Assembly: GCA_002256345.1 (NCBI GenBank)
Contig: NKIY01000003.1
Coordinates: forward strand, 310,001 to 374,000
DNA: 64,000 nucleotides
Direction of reading: 5' to 3'
DNA from: Bradyrhizobiaceae bacterium PARB1
GTDB lineage: Bacteria > Pseudomonadota > Alphaproteobacteria > Rhizobiales > Xanthobacteraceae
The notes under the pieces were generated by a model, which had not been told where the DNA came from, did no database searches, and worked only from the letters and a program-made list of their open reading frames with translations. The translations under genes and the position numbers were made by a program. This document shows, piece by piece, positions 26,729 through 35,332 of the stretch (within the stretch, counting starts at the first letter, position 1; each line of letters begins with the position of its first letter).

Positions 26729-28195
26729 TCATCTCCTCTGGAATTCCGGAGACATCAACAACAGCGCCAGAGCCTGCTGCCGCGTTTCCGCGCGAGCGAT
26801 GGTCTGGCGTGTCTCGGTGGAGGCCGCCTCGCCTGCCATAACCTCGAGCAGTTCGCGCGGATCGATGCCCTCGGGAAGCCGAGACGAAATCTGCGCCGCG
26901 ATATCGAGCCGCAATTTCATGCCTTCCGGCACGGCCCATGCCGCATTGCTGTCGGGAAAACCGTTCGGCCCTGCCGGCGTCCAGAGCGGCTGGCCCAGCG
27001 CCTGCAGGCCCGCGAAGTAACGACCCGGGTCGTCCGGAATGCGCGCCAGCAGCCGCCCTGAAGCAATGAGATATTCGTACGGCGTGCGCAGCTTGTTGAC
27101 CGGCGCCTGCCACGCCTCGTTTGAATCCAGCAGCGCCAGCGTTACGGCTTTCAGATCACCGTCCGTCTTCCTGAACACGCCTTCCAGACGCGCCAACAGC
27201 GCAGGCGGTGGTGCATCCGACACAAAATGCTGCGCAAGCTTCAGTGTAATGAACTTCGCCGCCGATGGATGCCGCGCGATGTCGGCAAGCGCCGCCTCGC
27301 CCTGCGCGACGCCGGTGTCCTCATAGGTCTTGCCGAGCAGTTGCTGCGGGCCCGGTTCATGCGCATTGGCATTGAAGGCGAAACTGCCGGGCGTGCCGAT
27401 TCTTCCTTCGCGCCCGGCAAAGGTCCAGCCCGTGATGATACGCGCCAGCGACGTCACATCAGCCTGCGTGTAACCACCGCCGACGCCCAGCGTGTGCAGC
27501 TCCATGATCTCGCGCGCCAGGTTTTCGTTGAGCCCGCGCTTGCCGTTTTGCCCGGCGCGCGAATTCGGGCCGATGGACTGCTGGTTGTCGAGGAAGAACA
27601 GCATCGCCGGATGCTGCTCAACCGCTTTGACCATGTCGGCGAATCGGCCGAGCACATGCGGCCGGATTGCCTCGCGCTCGAACGACCCCGCCCACATCCG
27701 CGCCGGCTCGCCCTTGTTCGCAGAAATGCAGAAGTGGTTCGACCAGAACACGACCAGCCGCTCGACGAAGCCACCTTCCGCGATGGTCGCGCGCTGGATG
27801 CGCGCCAAAGCCTCGGCACGAAAGGTCTTCTGCACCACATTGGGCGGCATCTGGGCGGGTGGCGGCTTGGGTGCATCGGGCTGCACCGTCATCATGGTAT
27901 TGCCCGTCATGGCCGGAGCTTCTGGCTTCTTCTCGGCCTCGACCGGCGGCGCCTTGGCGGCTGCCTCCCGCGCCGTCTTCACCTCGAGTTGATAGGCGAA
28001 CATCGCCTGGGCGAGTTCCGGCGTGGTCTGCAGCCCCGGCAGTTCCAGCATGACCGCCTGCGGCCGCGCCAGTTCTGCCTTCACATAGCCGCGCGGGTCG
28101 GACGCGGCATTGACGATGTCGCCCGATGCGCCTCCACGGGCGCCGAAGCCGAAGCGATTAAGCGCGATCAGGGCGCCCTGCGGGTCGCGGGCCAT
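26729..28195 (-). CDS. DUF1800 protein
   Basis: A 488-residue protein starting MARDPQGALIALNRFGFGAR, the typical DUF1800 start. Family landmarks are VVFWSNHFCISANKGEPARM, NENLAREIMELHTLGVGGGY and YTQADVTSLARIITGWTFAG. Residues about 75-125 hold a proline- and alanine-rich insert (KAPPVEAEKKPEAPAMTG), probably an exposed linker. There is no clear signal peptide, although partners in this pair are exported by Tat. Always found beside DUF1501, as here, with translational coupling; the pair is sometimes linked to extracellular polymer handling, but no activity is known. Monodirectional with its own promoter region at 28196-28325. Confidence 0.9.
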   Translation of the reverse strand: MARDPQGALIALNRFGFGARGGASGDIVNAASDPRGYVKAELARPQAVMLELPGLQTTPELAQAMFAYQLEVKTAREAAAKAPPVEAEKKPEAPAMTGNTMMTVQPDAPKPPPAQMPPNVVQKTFRAEALARIQRATIAEGGFVERLVVFWSNHFCISANKGEPARMWAGSFEREAIRPHVLGRFADMVKAVEQHPAMLFFLDNQQSIGPNSRAGQNGKRGLNENLAREIMELHTLGVGGGYTQADVTSLARIITGWTFAGREGRIGTPGSFAFNANAHEPGPQQLLGKTYEDTGVAQGEAALADIARHPSAAKFITLKLAQHFVSDAPPPALLARLEGVFRKTDGDLKAVTLALLDSNEAWQAPVNKLRTPYEYLIASGRLLARIPDDPGRYFAGLQALGQPLWTPAGPNGFPDSNAAWAVPEGMKLRLDIAAQISSRLPEGIDPRELLEVMAGEAASTETRQTIARAETRQQALALLLMSPEFQRR

Positions 28196-28325
28196 CGGGT
28201 TTCCCTCACTCCGTCACCATGTTTATGTTGCTATGGTGCGGTCGCAGTAACGATGCTTGTTCCGAATATACGGCTCCGGCAGATGAACGCCGCATGAAAA
28301 TCGCGCGAGAATTGAGGCCGCTTGC

Positions 28326-28550
28326 ATGACAAATCAGACAGAAATCGGCAGCGAGCCCGGCGGTATCTCGCTGAGCCGCCGCCTGACCTGTTCGGCCTGC
28401 GGCACCGAATTCGGCTGCGATCTTTCCGGTAACTGCTGGTGTGCCGACGAGCCGGCCAAACTACCGATGCCGACCACCGGCGGTGATTGCCTGTGCCGCG
28501 ATTGCCTGCGCAAGGCCGCCGCGGCACATGCAAGGGCAACATCGACATGA
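28326..28550 (+). CDS. Cysteine-rich CWC family protein
   Basis: A 74-residue protein with eight cysteines in the order CSACGTEFGCD, GNCWCADEP and CLCRDCL, the pattern of the cysteine-rich CWC family, named for its Cys-Trp-Cys. The spacing suggests zinc binding. No function is known for the family. It is divergent from the DUF1800 gene and precedes the lytic transglycosylase gene by 240 bases. The ATG follows GCTTGC without a clear ribosome site, but the full motif is included only with this start or a later one. Confidence 0.85.
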   Translation: MTNQTEIGSEPGGISLSRRLTCSACGTEFGCDLSGNCWCADEPAKLPMPTTGGDCLCRDCLRKAAAAHARATST

Positions 28551-28789
28551 TCCTGCTGCGCTGACCCGCGCGCTTTTTTGGCGGGACATATCGACGCTGC
28601 GCGCGAATGGATCACCGCAAGGTGTTGCGTCCCGCGAGGCTATGCGCGGCCATATATTCCAATGCACGCAACACGTTCGCAGTCCTCCCTCGCGCTGCGA
28701 ATATCGTGCTTTGCATTTCATGAAGGTTTTCCATCGACTTTGGCCGAAAGCAAAACGTGCGGATATCGTCCGCTGCATCGGAAAGCCCT

Positions 28790-30802
28790 GTGACCAATCT
28801 GATTGTCTCCATCCGGCGCGCGCTTCTCCCCGCCGGGCTCGCTGCCATCGTCGTGGCCGTTCCCGTGACCTCCCATGCCCGCACATCGCATGCCGCGGAG
28901 CATCTGCTGTCGCGGGACGATCTGAAGACGGTTTCGGAAGCAACGCGTCTCGCCGGCGCCGGCAAGCTCGATGCCGCAACGCGCGCACGCGATCACATCC
29001 GCGATCCGCTCGGCCGCAAGGTCGCCGAATGGGTCATCCTGCGCTCCGATGGCGACAACGACTTCGCGCGCTACGCCAATTTCCTCCAGGCCAATCCGGC
29101 GTGGCCCGGCATGGCGCTGTTGCAGCGGCGCGCCGAGGCACGGCTATGGATTGAACGCGCAGATGCAGCAACCGTGCGTGCGTTCTTCGCCGGACGCGAA
29201 CCACGCACCGCGCTGGGACAACTGGCGCTGGCCCGCGCGCTGGCATCGCTCGGCGATACCAGGGCAATCCGCTATGCCAGCGCGGCCTGGCGCAGCGACA
29301 GCTTTTCTGCGAACACCGAGGCCGACGTGCTCAAACTGTTCGGTTCGCGGTTGACGCAAGCCGATCACGCTGCGCGCATGCATAGCCGCCTTTATGCCAA
29401 TGATTTCGATACGGCGATGCGAGCCGCCAAGCATCTCGGCCCGGGCGCCATCGCCATTGTCTCCGCGCGCGCGGCAGTGGTCGGCAAAAAGCCGAAGGCT
29501 GCATCCCTGCTCGCTGCCGTGCCTGCGAATGTACGCAGCGATCCCGCTTATCAGTTCACACGCATCCAGTGGCTGCGTCGCAGCGGCCGTGACAGCGAGG
29601 CTGCACAGCTGATGCTGTCGGCGCCGCGCGATCGGAGCGTCATCAACAGCCCGGACATCTGGTGGGTCGAGCGCCGCGCGCTGGTGCGATCACTCCTCGA
29701 CGACGGCAAAGCGAAGCTTGCTTACCGCCTCGCGCAGGAGGCCGCGCCAGATAAGGAAACCTACCGCGTCGATCGCGCTTTCATGGCCGGCTGGATCGCC
29801 CTTCGCTTCCTCCGCGATCCGCAAACGGCGACACGTCACTTTAACGAGATTCCCGCGCTCACCCGCGGTCCCACAGCGCTGGCCCGCGCGCAATACTGGC
29901 TCGGCCGCGCCGCCGAAGCCGGTCGAAATCGCGGATCGGCACAGCAGCACTACGCGCTCGCCGCGCAGCACGGTACGACCTATTATGGCCAGCTCGCTTG
30001 CGCCCGCATCGGCTGCCGCCACACCCGGCTGCGTACGCCACCGGTGCTGACCCGGACGCAACGGGCGACCTTCGCGAACCGCGAAGTCGTACGCGCCGTC
30101 GAGATTCTTTATGCCAGCGGCAATCGCCGGCTCGTCGTCCCCTTCGTCGGCGACCTCCATCGCAGCAACGATACCGCATTGCTTGCGATGGTCGCCGAGT
30201 CCGCGCGCCAGCACCGCGATCCCGGAGCCATGCTGGCGGTCGGCCGCGCTGCCCTCAATCGCGGCCTCGCTTTCGACAGCTACGCCTTCCCTGCCACGGG
30301 CTTACCGGACTTTACGCCGATCGGCGCAAAGACCGACAGGAGCCTCGTCTATGCGATCACCCGCACCGAGAGCGCCTTTAATCCACGCATCACCTCAGGG
30401 GCTCTCGCCACCGGCTATATGCAGGTAACGCCCGCCGCAGCCCAGACGCTGGCACGCCGCATGGGCTTCACCTTCAGCAACGATCGCCTGCACAACGATC
30501 CCGCCTATAATCTGCAGCTCGGCTCGGCAGAGATCGCCAACCTGCTCAGCGATTATGATGGCAATCATGTGCTCGCTTTCGTCGGCTACAATGCCGGGCG
30601 CGGCCGCGTCCGCCAATGGATCGAACGTTATGGCGATCCGCGCGAGGCCAATGTCGATGTCGTGGACTGGGTCGAGCGCATTCCCTATGCGGAGACAAGG
30701 AACTACGTACAACGCGTGCTGGAAAACCTGCAGGTCTACCGTTCCAAATTCGGCAGTCCGTCGCTAGCCATCGAGGCGGACATGCGCGGCCGTCAAGGCT
30801 GA
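28790..30802 (+). CDS. Soluble lytic murein transglycosylase
   Basis: Cleaves the MurNAc-GlcNAc bond of peptidoglycan in the periplasm, leaving 1,6-anhydro ends. The product of 670 residues starts at GTG 28790 (GGAAA six bases upstream), giving a good signal peptide: TNLIVSIRRALLPAGLAAIV through SHA. Upstream GTG 28757 is possible. A long helical-repeat region like the Slt70 ring (YWLGRAAEAGRNRGSAQQHY) is followed by the GH23 domain with ITRTESAFNPRITSGALATG, the catalytic glutamate near residue 526, GYMQVTPAAAQ, and FVGYNAGRGRVRQWI. The usual neighbour dapA is not here. Confidence 0.93.
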   Translation: MTNLIVSIRRALLPAGLAAIVVAVPVTSHARTSHAAEHLLSRDDLKTVSEATRLAGAGKLDAATRARDHIRDPLGRKVAEWVILRSDGDNDFARYANFLQANPAWPGMALLQRRAEARLWIERADAATVRAFFAGREPRTALGQLALARALASLGDTRAIRYASAAWRSDSFSANTEADVLKLFGSRLTQADHAARMHSRLYANDFDTAMRAAKHLGPGAIAIVSARAAVVGKKPKAASLLAAVPANVRSDPAYQFTRIQWLRRSGRDSEAAQLMLSAPRDRSVINSPDIWWVERRALVRSLLDDGKAKLAYRLAQEAAPDKETYRVDRAFMAGWIALRFLRDPQTATRHFNEIPALTRGPTALARAQYWLGRAAEAGRNRGSAQQHYALAAQHGTTYYGQLACARIGCRHTRLRTPPVLTRTQRATFANREVVRAVEILYASGNRRLVVPFVGDLHRSNDTALLAMVAESARQHRDPGAMLAVGRAALNRGLAFDSYAFPATGLPDFTPIGAKTDRSLVYAITRTESAFNPRITSGALATGYMQVTPAAAQTLARRMGFTFSNDRLHNDPAYNLQLGSAEIANLLSDYDGNHVLAFVGYNAGRGRVRQWIERYGDPREANVDVVDWVERIPYAETRNYVQRVLENLQVYRSKFGSPSLAIEADMRGRQG

Positions 30803-30866
30803 GCAGGCAGCGGAGAACCATGCGAGCGGATAGCTGCCGCGAGCTATCCTCTGGCGCTGCAAGAGC

Positions 30867-32348
30867 TCAGATATTCTGCGATGTCCGGTTGCGGCGATCA
30901 CGCCCGGGCTGCTCGTAATAGCCTCGCTTGGCGTGCAGCATCTGGATGTCGGCGCGCTTCACCACCTCATCCAGCTTCTCATTTGCGGAACTGGTCGCGA
31001 TGCCCACCGACATGGTGAGCGCAACATCCTGATAGTACTGATTGTTCAGCTCGATCAGCTCGGCCAGCGTGGTCAGCACGGCATCGCCGCCCGCAGCATC
31101 GGTCAGCGGAAGGATGACAGCGAACTCATCGCCACCGATGCGCGCCACCGCGGCCGGTTTCTCCACCAGCGAGCCGAAAACCTCGCCGGCGCGGCGCAGC
31201 AGCGCATCCCCCGCACCATGGCCGAGATGATCGTTGGCCGCCTTCAGGCCATTCAGGTCGGCAATGATGATCGTGACGGGATGCGATCCCTTGCGCTTGC
31301 GCTCCAGACGATTGAGCTCTTCGATGAAGAATGCGCGGTTATAGGTGCGCGTCAGCACGTCATGCGTGCCGAGAAATTCGAGATAAGCCTCCGCCTTCTT
31401 GCGCGCTGTAATATCGGTGAGCGCGACCTGCACCTGCGACCAGTCACGTTCATGCCCTGGCAGCACGGAGAACTGCAGCAGCAGATGCAGTTTGGTGCCA
31501 TCCAGCGCATAATTCACCACCTCGCGCTGCTGGAACAGGCGTCCTTCCCACAGATCGATCAACTGCTCGCGGAAATGCGGTCCCATCTCGTCGCGAAACA
31601 CGTCGGCCAGGCTGAGCAGCAGCGTCGGCTTGTCCGGCGCGCCGAACAGTTCGAGCGTCCGGCTGTTGACGTCGAGCACACGAATTTCGCTCATGCAGCG
31701 CTCGACGAATTCCTGATGCACGTCGGTAAAGACGCGAAAATCCTCGACGCCCTGCGCGCGCACATCGTCGATCAGCCGCTTGACGCCGCCAAAGTCCTCC
31801 ACCCATAGCGACACCGGCGAATGCGCGAACAGGCCGAAGGCGTAGTTCTCGCTCTGCACGAGACGCCGCCGCGCGGTCTCCCGCTCGGTGACGTCCTCGA
31901 TGGAGATCATCACCCGCTTCCAGTTGTCCTCGTAGCCGGGCAACACCCTGCCATGCAGCTGGACATCGAGACGCTCGCCTCTCAGCGTGTAGTTGACGGT
32001 GTGGCTCGAGAAAAAGGTCTTGCCGCTCCACAATTGCGACAGTTCGGAGACGTGGCTCTTGAACGTGTCGTCGCGCATCACGAGGCCAAGACTGACCATC
32101 AAATGATTGAGGTCGCGCGCGCCGAACAGCGACAGCGTTTTCTGGTTCACCTTGATGATACGGATCGACTGCGAACACTGGCGCACCCGCTCCGGATTGG
32201 CGAGCAGGAAGGTCTCCATGTCGTCAACGCCCTGCTGCTGCCATTGCTGGAACAGAGCTTTCACATCGCTGAAATCCTCGATCCACAACGAGACCGGAGC
32301 GAGGTCGAACATGACGCTGTCGTCATCGGCGATGGATTGAGAAGTCAT
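30867..32348 (-). CDS. PAS-PAS-GGDEF diguanylate cyclase
   Basis: A 493-residue cytoplasmic protein. Two repeated sensor units start alike, FDLAPVSLWIEDFSDVKALF (about residue 14) and FAHSPVSLWVEDFGGVKRLI (about 172), each followed by a PAS fold with a closing ISIEDVTERE or ALTDITARK segment. The GGDEF domain (THDVLTRTYNRAFFIEEL, GHGAGDALLR, VARIGGDEFAVIL) has an intact active site, so it should make cyclic di-GMP from GTP. The inhibitory RxxD site expected five residues before GGDEF is absent (KPAA), so product inhibition is unlikely. No EAL domain. The ligand for the PAS units is unknown. It is convergent with the transglycosylase gene. Confidence 0.93.
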   Translation of the reverse strand: MTSQSIADDDSVMFDLAPVSLWIEDFSDVKALFQQWQQQGVDDMETFLLANPERVRQCSQSIRIIKVNQKTLSLFGARDLNHLMVSLGLVMRDDTFKSHVSELSQLWSGKTFFSSHTVNYTLRGERLDVQLHGRVLPGYEDNWKRVMISIEDVTERETARRRLVQSENYAFGLFAHSPVSLWVEDFGGVKRLIDDVRAQGVEDFRVFTDVHQEFVERCMSEIRVLDVNSRTLELFGAPDKPTLLLSLADVFRDEMGPHFREQLIDLWEGRLFQQREVVNYALDGTKLHLLLQFSVLPGHERDWSQVQVALTDITARKKAEAYLEFLGTHDVLTRTYNRAFFIEELNRLERKRKGSHPVTIIIADLNGLKAANDHLGHGAGDALLRRAGEVFGSLVEKPAAVARIGGDEFAVILPLTDAAGGDAVLTTLAELIELNNQYYQDVALTMSVGIATSSANEKLDEVVKRADIQMLHAKRGYYEQPGRDRRNRTSQNI

Positions 32349-32448
32349 GGTGACCTGGCAATAGATTCGCGTGAATAAGTTGCCGGTATTTTAGTGTAAC
32401 TCACTGCGCGAAAAAACAACCGATACCCGCAAATCCGCGACACAATGT

Positions 32449-33144
32449 CTAGACGTTGTATCCTGCCGACTTCCGCGCCATGCCGCCAAAAGCATCAAGC
32501 AGTTTCTCGCGCCAAGCATAGATGGCATCGTCCGGCTGCAGTAGCTGAAACCCGGAGATCGCGCGCGCCCACTGGAACGGGCCAAACACAATATAGTCGG
32601 CATAGTTCGGTTGCTCGCCACCGAGAAACGACTGCGAGCGCAAGGTAAGGCGCACTGGATCCAGCGACTTGCGAAATGTCACGACGTCCTTGTCTCGATT
32701 GGCAGCGACCTCTTCCAGCGTCTTCTTGAAGCGCGCTTCACGCGACTCCCGGAAATATGCCTGATCTGCCGGGCGAAGATGAGCATGGATGTCCATGATG
32801 ATGAGCGACACCAGACCGGGGATCACAACCGAATCGCCCCACCAATTGATCATCCGCCCCATCGCCCGGCCACCTTCGCCGCCAAACAATGAGGGGCGAT
32901 CCGGATACGTGTCTTCGAGATAGGTTGCGATGGCCCAGGAGTCGTTGATTGCGCGCTCGCCATCGAGCAACACCGGTACCTTTTCGGATTGATGCCTGGC
33001 GAGTGCATCCTTCTCGGTAAAACGCCACGGAATCGAAGTTGCTTCCAGGCCTTTGTGCGCCAACGCCATCCGTGTGCGCCAGCAATACGGGCTGAAGGGA
33101 CGATCGTCCTCGATCCCGACGAGTTCGAACAGTTGCAGCGTCAT
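32449..33144 (-). CDS. Glutathione S-transferase family protein
   Basis: A 231-residue cytosolic GST starting MTLQLFELVGIEDDRPFSPY; GGAGG lies eight bases upstream. RPFSPYCWRTRMALAHKGLE has the catalytic-position serine and cysteine region, SEKVPVLLDGERAINDSWAI gives the cis-proline and the NDSWA glutathione contact, and NYADYIVFGPFQWARAI is a helical-domain box. Relatives of this build act in beta-etherase or maleylacetoacetate-type chemistry; the substrate is unknown. It lies 106 bases downstream of another GST gene on the same strand. Confidence 0.85.
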   Translation of the reverse strand: MTLQLFELVGIEDDRPFSPYCWRTRMALAHKGLEATSIPWRFTEKDALARHQSEKVPVLLDGERAINDSWAIATYLEDTYPDRPSLFGGEGGRAMGRMINWWGDSVVIPGLVSLIIMDIHAHLRPADQAYFRESREARFKKTLEEVAANRDKDVVTFRKSLDPVRLTLRSQSFLGGEQPNYADYIVFGPFQWARAISGFQLLQPDDAIYAWREKLLDAFGGMARKSAGYNV

Positions 33145-33250
33145 CTTTGAATCCTCCCGAATACCGGCCGTTATCGCGAGCGGAGTGAGACGATCCGGCT
33201 CGTTGTCGGCACGGCGTATGAAATGCTTCGTCGTTCGCGATGGCGACGTT

Positions 33251-33961
33251 TCAGTCCTTCACGACCGCCGATGTCTGCCCGAACAGAATCTTCCGCTCCT
33301 CGTCCGTTCGGTTGACCGGCTGACCGAAATTCGGATTGACCTCTTTCGCCACCGCATAAGCGCGCTGCACTGCCGGGCGCTGCGCGATCCGCTCCAGCCA
33401 ATGTTTGAGATGCGGAAAGTCGTCGATGTCCTGCCCCTGGTTCTTGAACGGCACGATCCACGGATAGCTCGCCATATCAGCGATGGAATACTCGCCGGCA
33501 ATAAAATCGCGATCGGCGAGCCGCTTGTTGAGCACGCCATACAGCCGATTGGTCTCGTTCACATAACGATCGATGGCGTAGGTGATCTTCTCCTGCGCAT
33601 AATTGCGGAAATGATGGTTCTGCCCGGCCATCGGCCCGAGCCCGCCCATCTGCCAGAACACCCACTGGATGGCATCGTAGCGCGCATAGAGATCGTCGGA
33701 CAGAAACTGACCGGTCTTCTCCGCGAGATAAAGCAGCATTGCGCCGGACTCGAAAACCGAAACCGGCTTGTTGCCGCCTTTCGGCTGATGATCCACCAGA
33801 GCCGGAATCCGGTTGTTCGGTGCGATCGCGAGGAACTCCGGCTTGAACTGCTCGCCCTTGCCGATATTCACCGGGATCACTTTGTAGGGCAGCCCCGCCT
33901 CTTCAAGGAAGATCGTGATCTTGTGACCGTTCGGGGTGGACCAGTAGTAAAGGTCGATCAT
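33251..33961 (-). CDS. Glutathione S-transferase (YfcG/GSH-disulfide oxidoreductase type)
   Basis: A 236-residue protein beginning MIDLYYWSTPNGHKITIFLE. The STPNGHK motif is the mark of the YfcG/YghU (nu-class) glutathione transferases, which bind two glutathiones and reduce disulfides and organic peroxides. NNRIPALVDHQP and VFESGAMLLYLAEKTG give the remaining glutathione contacts, and GEYSIADMASYPWIVPFKNQ the second domain. ATG 33961 is taken because the upstream twelve codons do not match the family. With the neighbour at 32449 it forms a tandem pair, probably a thiol-redox unit. Confidence 0.92.
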   Translation of the reverse strand: MIDLYYWSTPNGHKITIFLEEAGLPYKVIPVNIGKGEQFKPEFLAIAPNNRIPALVDHQPKGGNKPVSVFESGAMLLYLAEKTGQFLSDDLYARYDAIQWVFWQMGGLGPMAGQNHHFRNYAQEKITYAIDRYVNETNRLYGVLNKRLADRDFIAGEYSIADMASYPWIVPFKNQGQDIDDFPHLKHWLERIAQRPAVQRAYAVAKEVNPNFGQPVNRTDEERKILFGQTSAVVKD

Positions 33962-34097
33962 GCGGCGATCCCTGTTCGATTGCACGATGGGCTGCATCCG
34001 AACGGATACAATTGCACAACGGATTCAATGGCACGAAGTGCGCCAGATCGCATGGCGCAAGTCAATCGATCGGCGCTGCATCGGCCGCACATGAGGC

Positions 34098-34125
34098 TTG
34101 CAAATTTCCTGATCGATCCTATGAT
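34098..34125 (+). promoter_or_regulatory. Candidate promoter of the Xre/RES operon
   Basis: TTGCAA (34098-34103) and TATGAT (34120-34125) are spaced by 16 bases, close to a sigma-70 promoter. It leaves about 30 bases to the antitoxin start, so the leader is short. A second TTGCAA at about 34130 follows. Seen by eye only. Confidence 0.5.
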
Positions 34126-34140
34126 TGTTTTGCAACATTA

Positions 34141-34156
34141 TCGTTCTGAGGAACGA
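34141..34156. promoter_or_regulatory. Palindrome at the antitoxin start, candidate operator
   Basis: TCGTTC-TGAG-GAACGA is a perfect 6+4+6 palindrome ending directly before the antitoxin ATG at 34157 and containing its ribosome site (GAGGA). Xre-type antitoxins usually repress their own operon, and this is a natural site for it. Confidence 0.5.
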
Positions 34157-34534
34157 ATGACGGTAACCCAGCCCGACCGCAATGCCGACGAGTGCCGCGT
34201 CCTGACCGAGGCCGTGAGCCGTGTCGCGACATTATGGAAGCTGACCAACGATCAGCTCGGCGCCGTTCTCGGCCTGTCACCGGCGACCGCGTCGCGCTTG
34301 CGCGCTGGCAGCTTCACGCTGGAACCCGCAAGCAAGGCTTTCGAACTCGGGCAGTATCTCGTCCGCCTGTTCCGCAGTCTTGATGCAATGATGGGCAGCG
34401 ACGACGCAGGCTCGATGGCCTGGCTGCGCACATCCAATCTCGATCTTGGCGGCCGGCCAATCGATCTGATCCGCACGATCCGCGGCCTCAGCGACGTCAC
34501 GGACTATGTCGATGACTTCCGCGCGCAAGTCTAG
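34157..34534 (+). CDS. Xre-type antitoxin (MbcA/ParS/DUF2384 family)
   Basis: A 125-residue protein starting MTVTQPDRNADECRVLTEAV, with GAGGA five bases upstream. The helix-turn-helix front has KLTNDQLGAVLGLSPATASR, like Xre repressors, and the back half has AFELGQYLVRLFRSLDAMMG and AWLRTSNLDLGGRPIDLIRT, the DUF2384 toxin-binding segment (the usual wlrtpn...l.grspldll pattern). By family it binds and neutralises the RES toxin encoded next and represses the operon. It overlaps the toxin gene by 23 bases, so the two are translationally coupled, antitoxin first. Confidence 0.9.
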   Translation: MTVTQPDRNADECRVLTEAVSRVATLWKLTNDQLGAVLGLSPATASRLRAGSFTLEPASKAFELGQYLVRLFRSLDAMMGSDDAGSMAWLRTSNLDLGGRPIDLIRTIRGLSDVTDYVDDFRAQV

Positions 34535-35255
34535 GACCGCACCCAGCGCAAAAGACTTCATCGCCTATGACCGGACGGTGTGGCGTATGGTCGAGGCACA
34601 GCACCGCATCTCGACCAACCGCCTCGCCGCCGGCACCGACGATCAGGCAATGCTTGAACGTCTGGTCGAGCAGGCCAAGCCCCCGCTGCCTGCTGCAGCA
34701 CGTCGCCTCCATTATCTGCTCGCGACGCCGTTCCGCTACGGCTACGCCAAATCATCGCGCTTTCGCCGCGCGCGCGAACGGCCTGGCATTTTCTACGCAT
34801 CGGAGGCGATCGCCACAGCCGTCGCCGAAACCGCCTATTGGCGGCTGCTCTTCTTTTCGCGTTCACCGGGCTTCGCGCCGCCGAGCAATACGGTCGAGCA
34901 TTCGGCTTTCACCGTGCCGCTGAAGGTGACGCGGGCGCTGGATCTGACCGCAAAGCCTTTCGCCGCGCAGACCGCAACATGGATGCATCCGAGTGACTAC
35001 AGCGCATGTCAGGACTTCGCCGGCCATGCCCGCCGCATCGACGCTCAGCTGATCCGCTATGCATCCGTTCGCGATCCCGACCACGGTGCCAATCTCGCGC
35101 TGCTCGATCCCGCCGGCTTCGCCAGGGCGACGCCGACGATCGAGCAGACATGGCACTTTCGGTTCGAGGCAGGAAGGATGACGGCCTATGCCGCCATGCC
35201 ATCCGACCAGCGCTACAGCTTTTCGCTCGATCAGTTCAATATCGGCACAGGCTAG
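34512..35255 (+). CDS. RES-domain toxin
   Basis: A protein of 247 residues starting MTSARKSRTAPSAKDFIAYD (ATG 34506 is two codons upstream). VWRMVEAQH, RGR-like SRFRRARERPGIFYASEAIA and TAVAETAYWRLLFF carry the conserved Arg, Tyr and Glu of RES domains, named for these residues. Studied RES toxins (MbcT, ParT, Res) degrade or modify NAD or phosphoribosyl pyrophosphate synthetase and stop growth when free. With 247 residues it is longer than typical 150-190-residue forms, mainly at the front and in the middle. Partner is the adjacent Xre antitoxin. It converges on the unknown membrane protein. Confidence 0.88.
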   Translation: MTSARKSRTAPSAKDFIAYDRTVWRMVEAQHRISTNRLAAGTDDQAMLERLVEQAKPPLPAAARRLHYLLATPFRYGYAKSSRFRRARERPGIFYASEAIATAVAETAYWRLLFFSRSPGFAPPSNTVEHSAFTVPLKVTRALDLTAKPFAAQTATWMHPSDYSACQDFAGHARRIDAQLIRYASVRDPDHGANLALLDPAGFARATPTIEQTWHFRFEAGRMTAYAAMPSDQRYSFSLDQFNIGTG

Positions 35256-35332
35256 CGTCGCCGACCGACGGAAACCCGCCGTAGCCCGCGACCAACTGCT
35301 ATCCTGCGCAGGAATCTGCGACCTGATTTCAG

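Noticed and set aside
27227-28297. Open frame on the plus strand opposite the DUF1800 gene
   Set aside because: Antisense to DUF1800 landmarks; no own ribosome site or family pattern.
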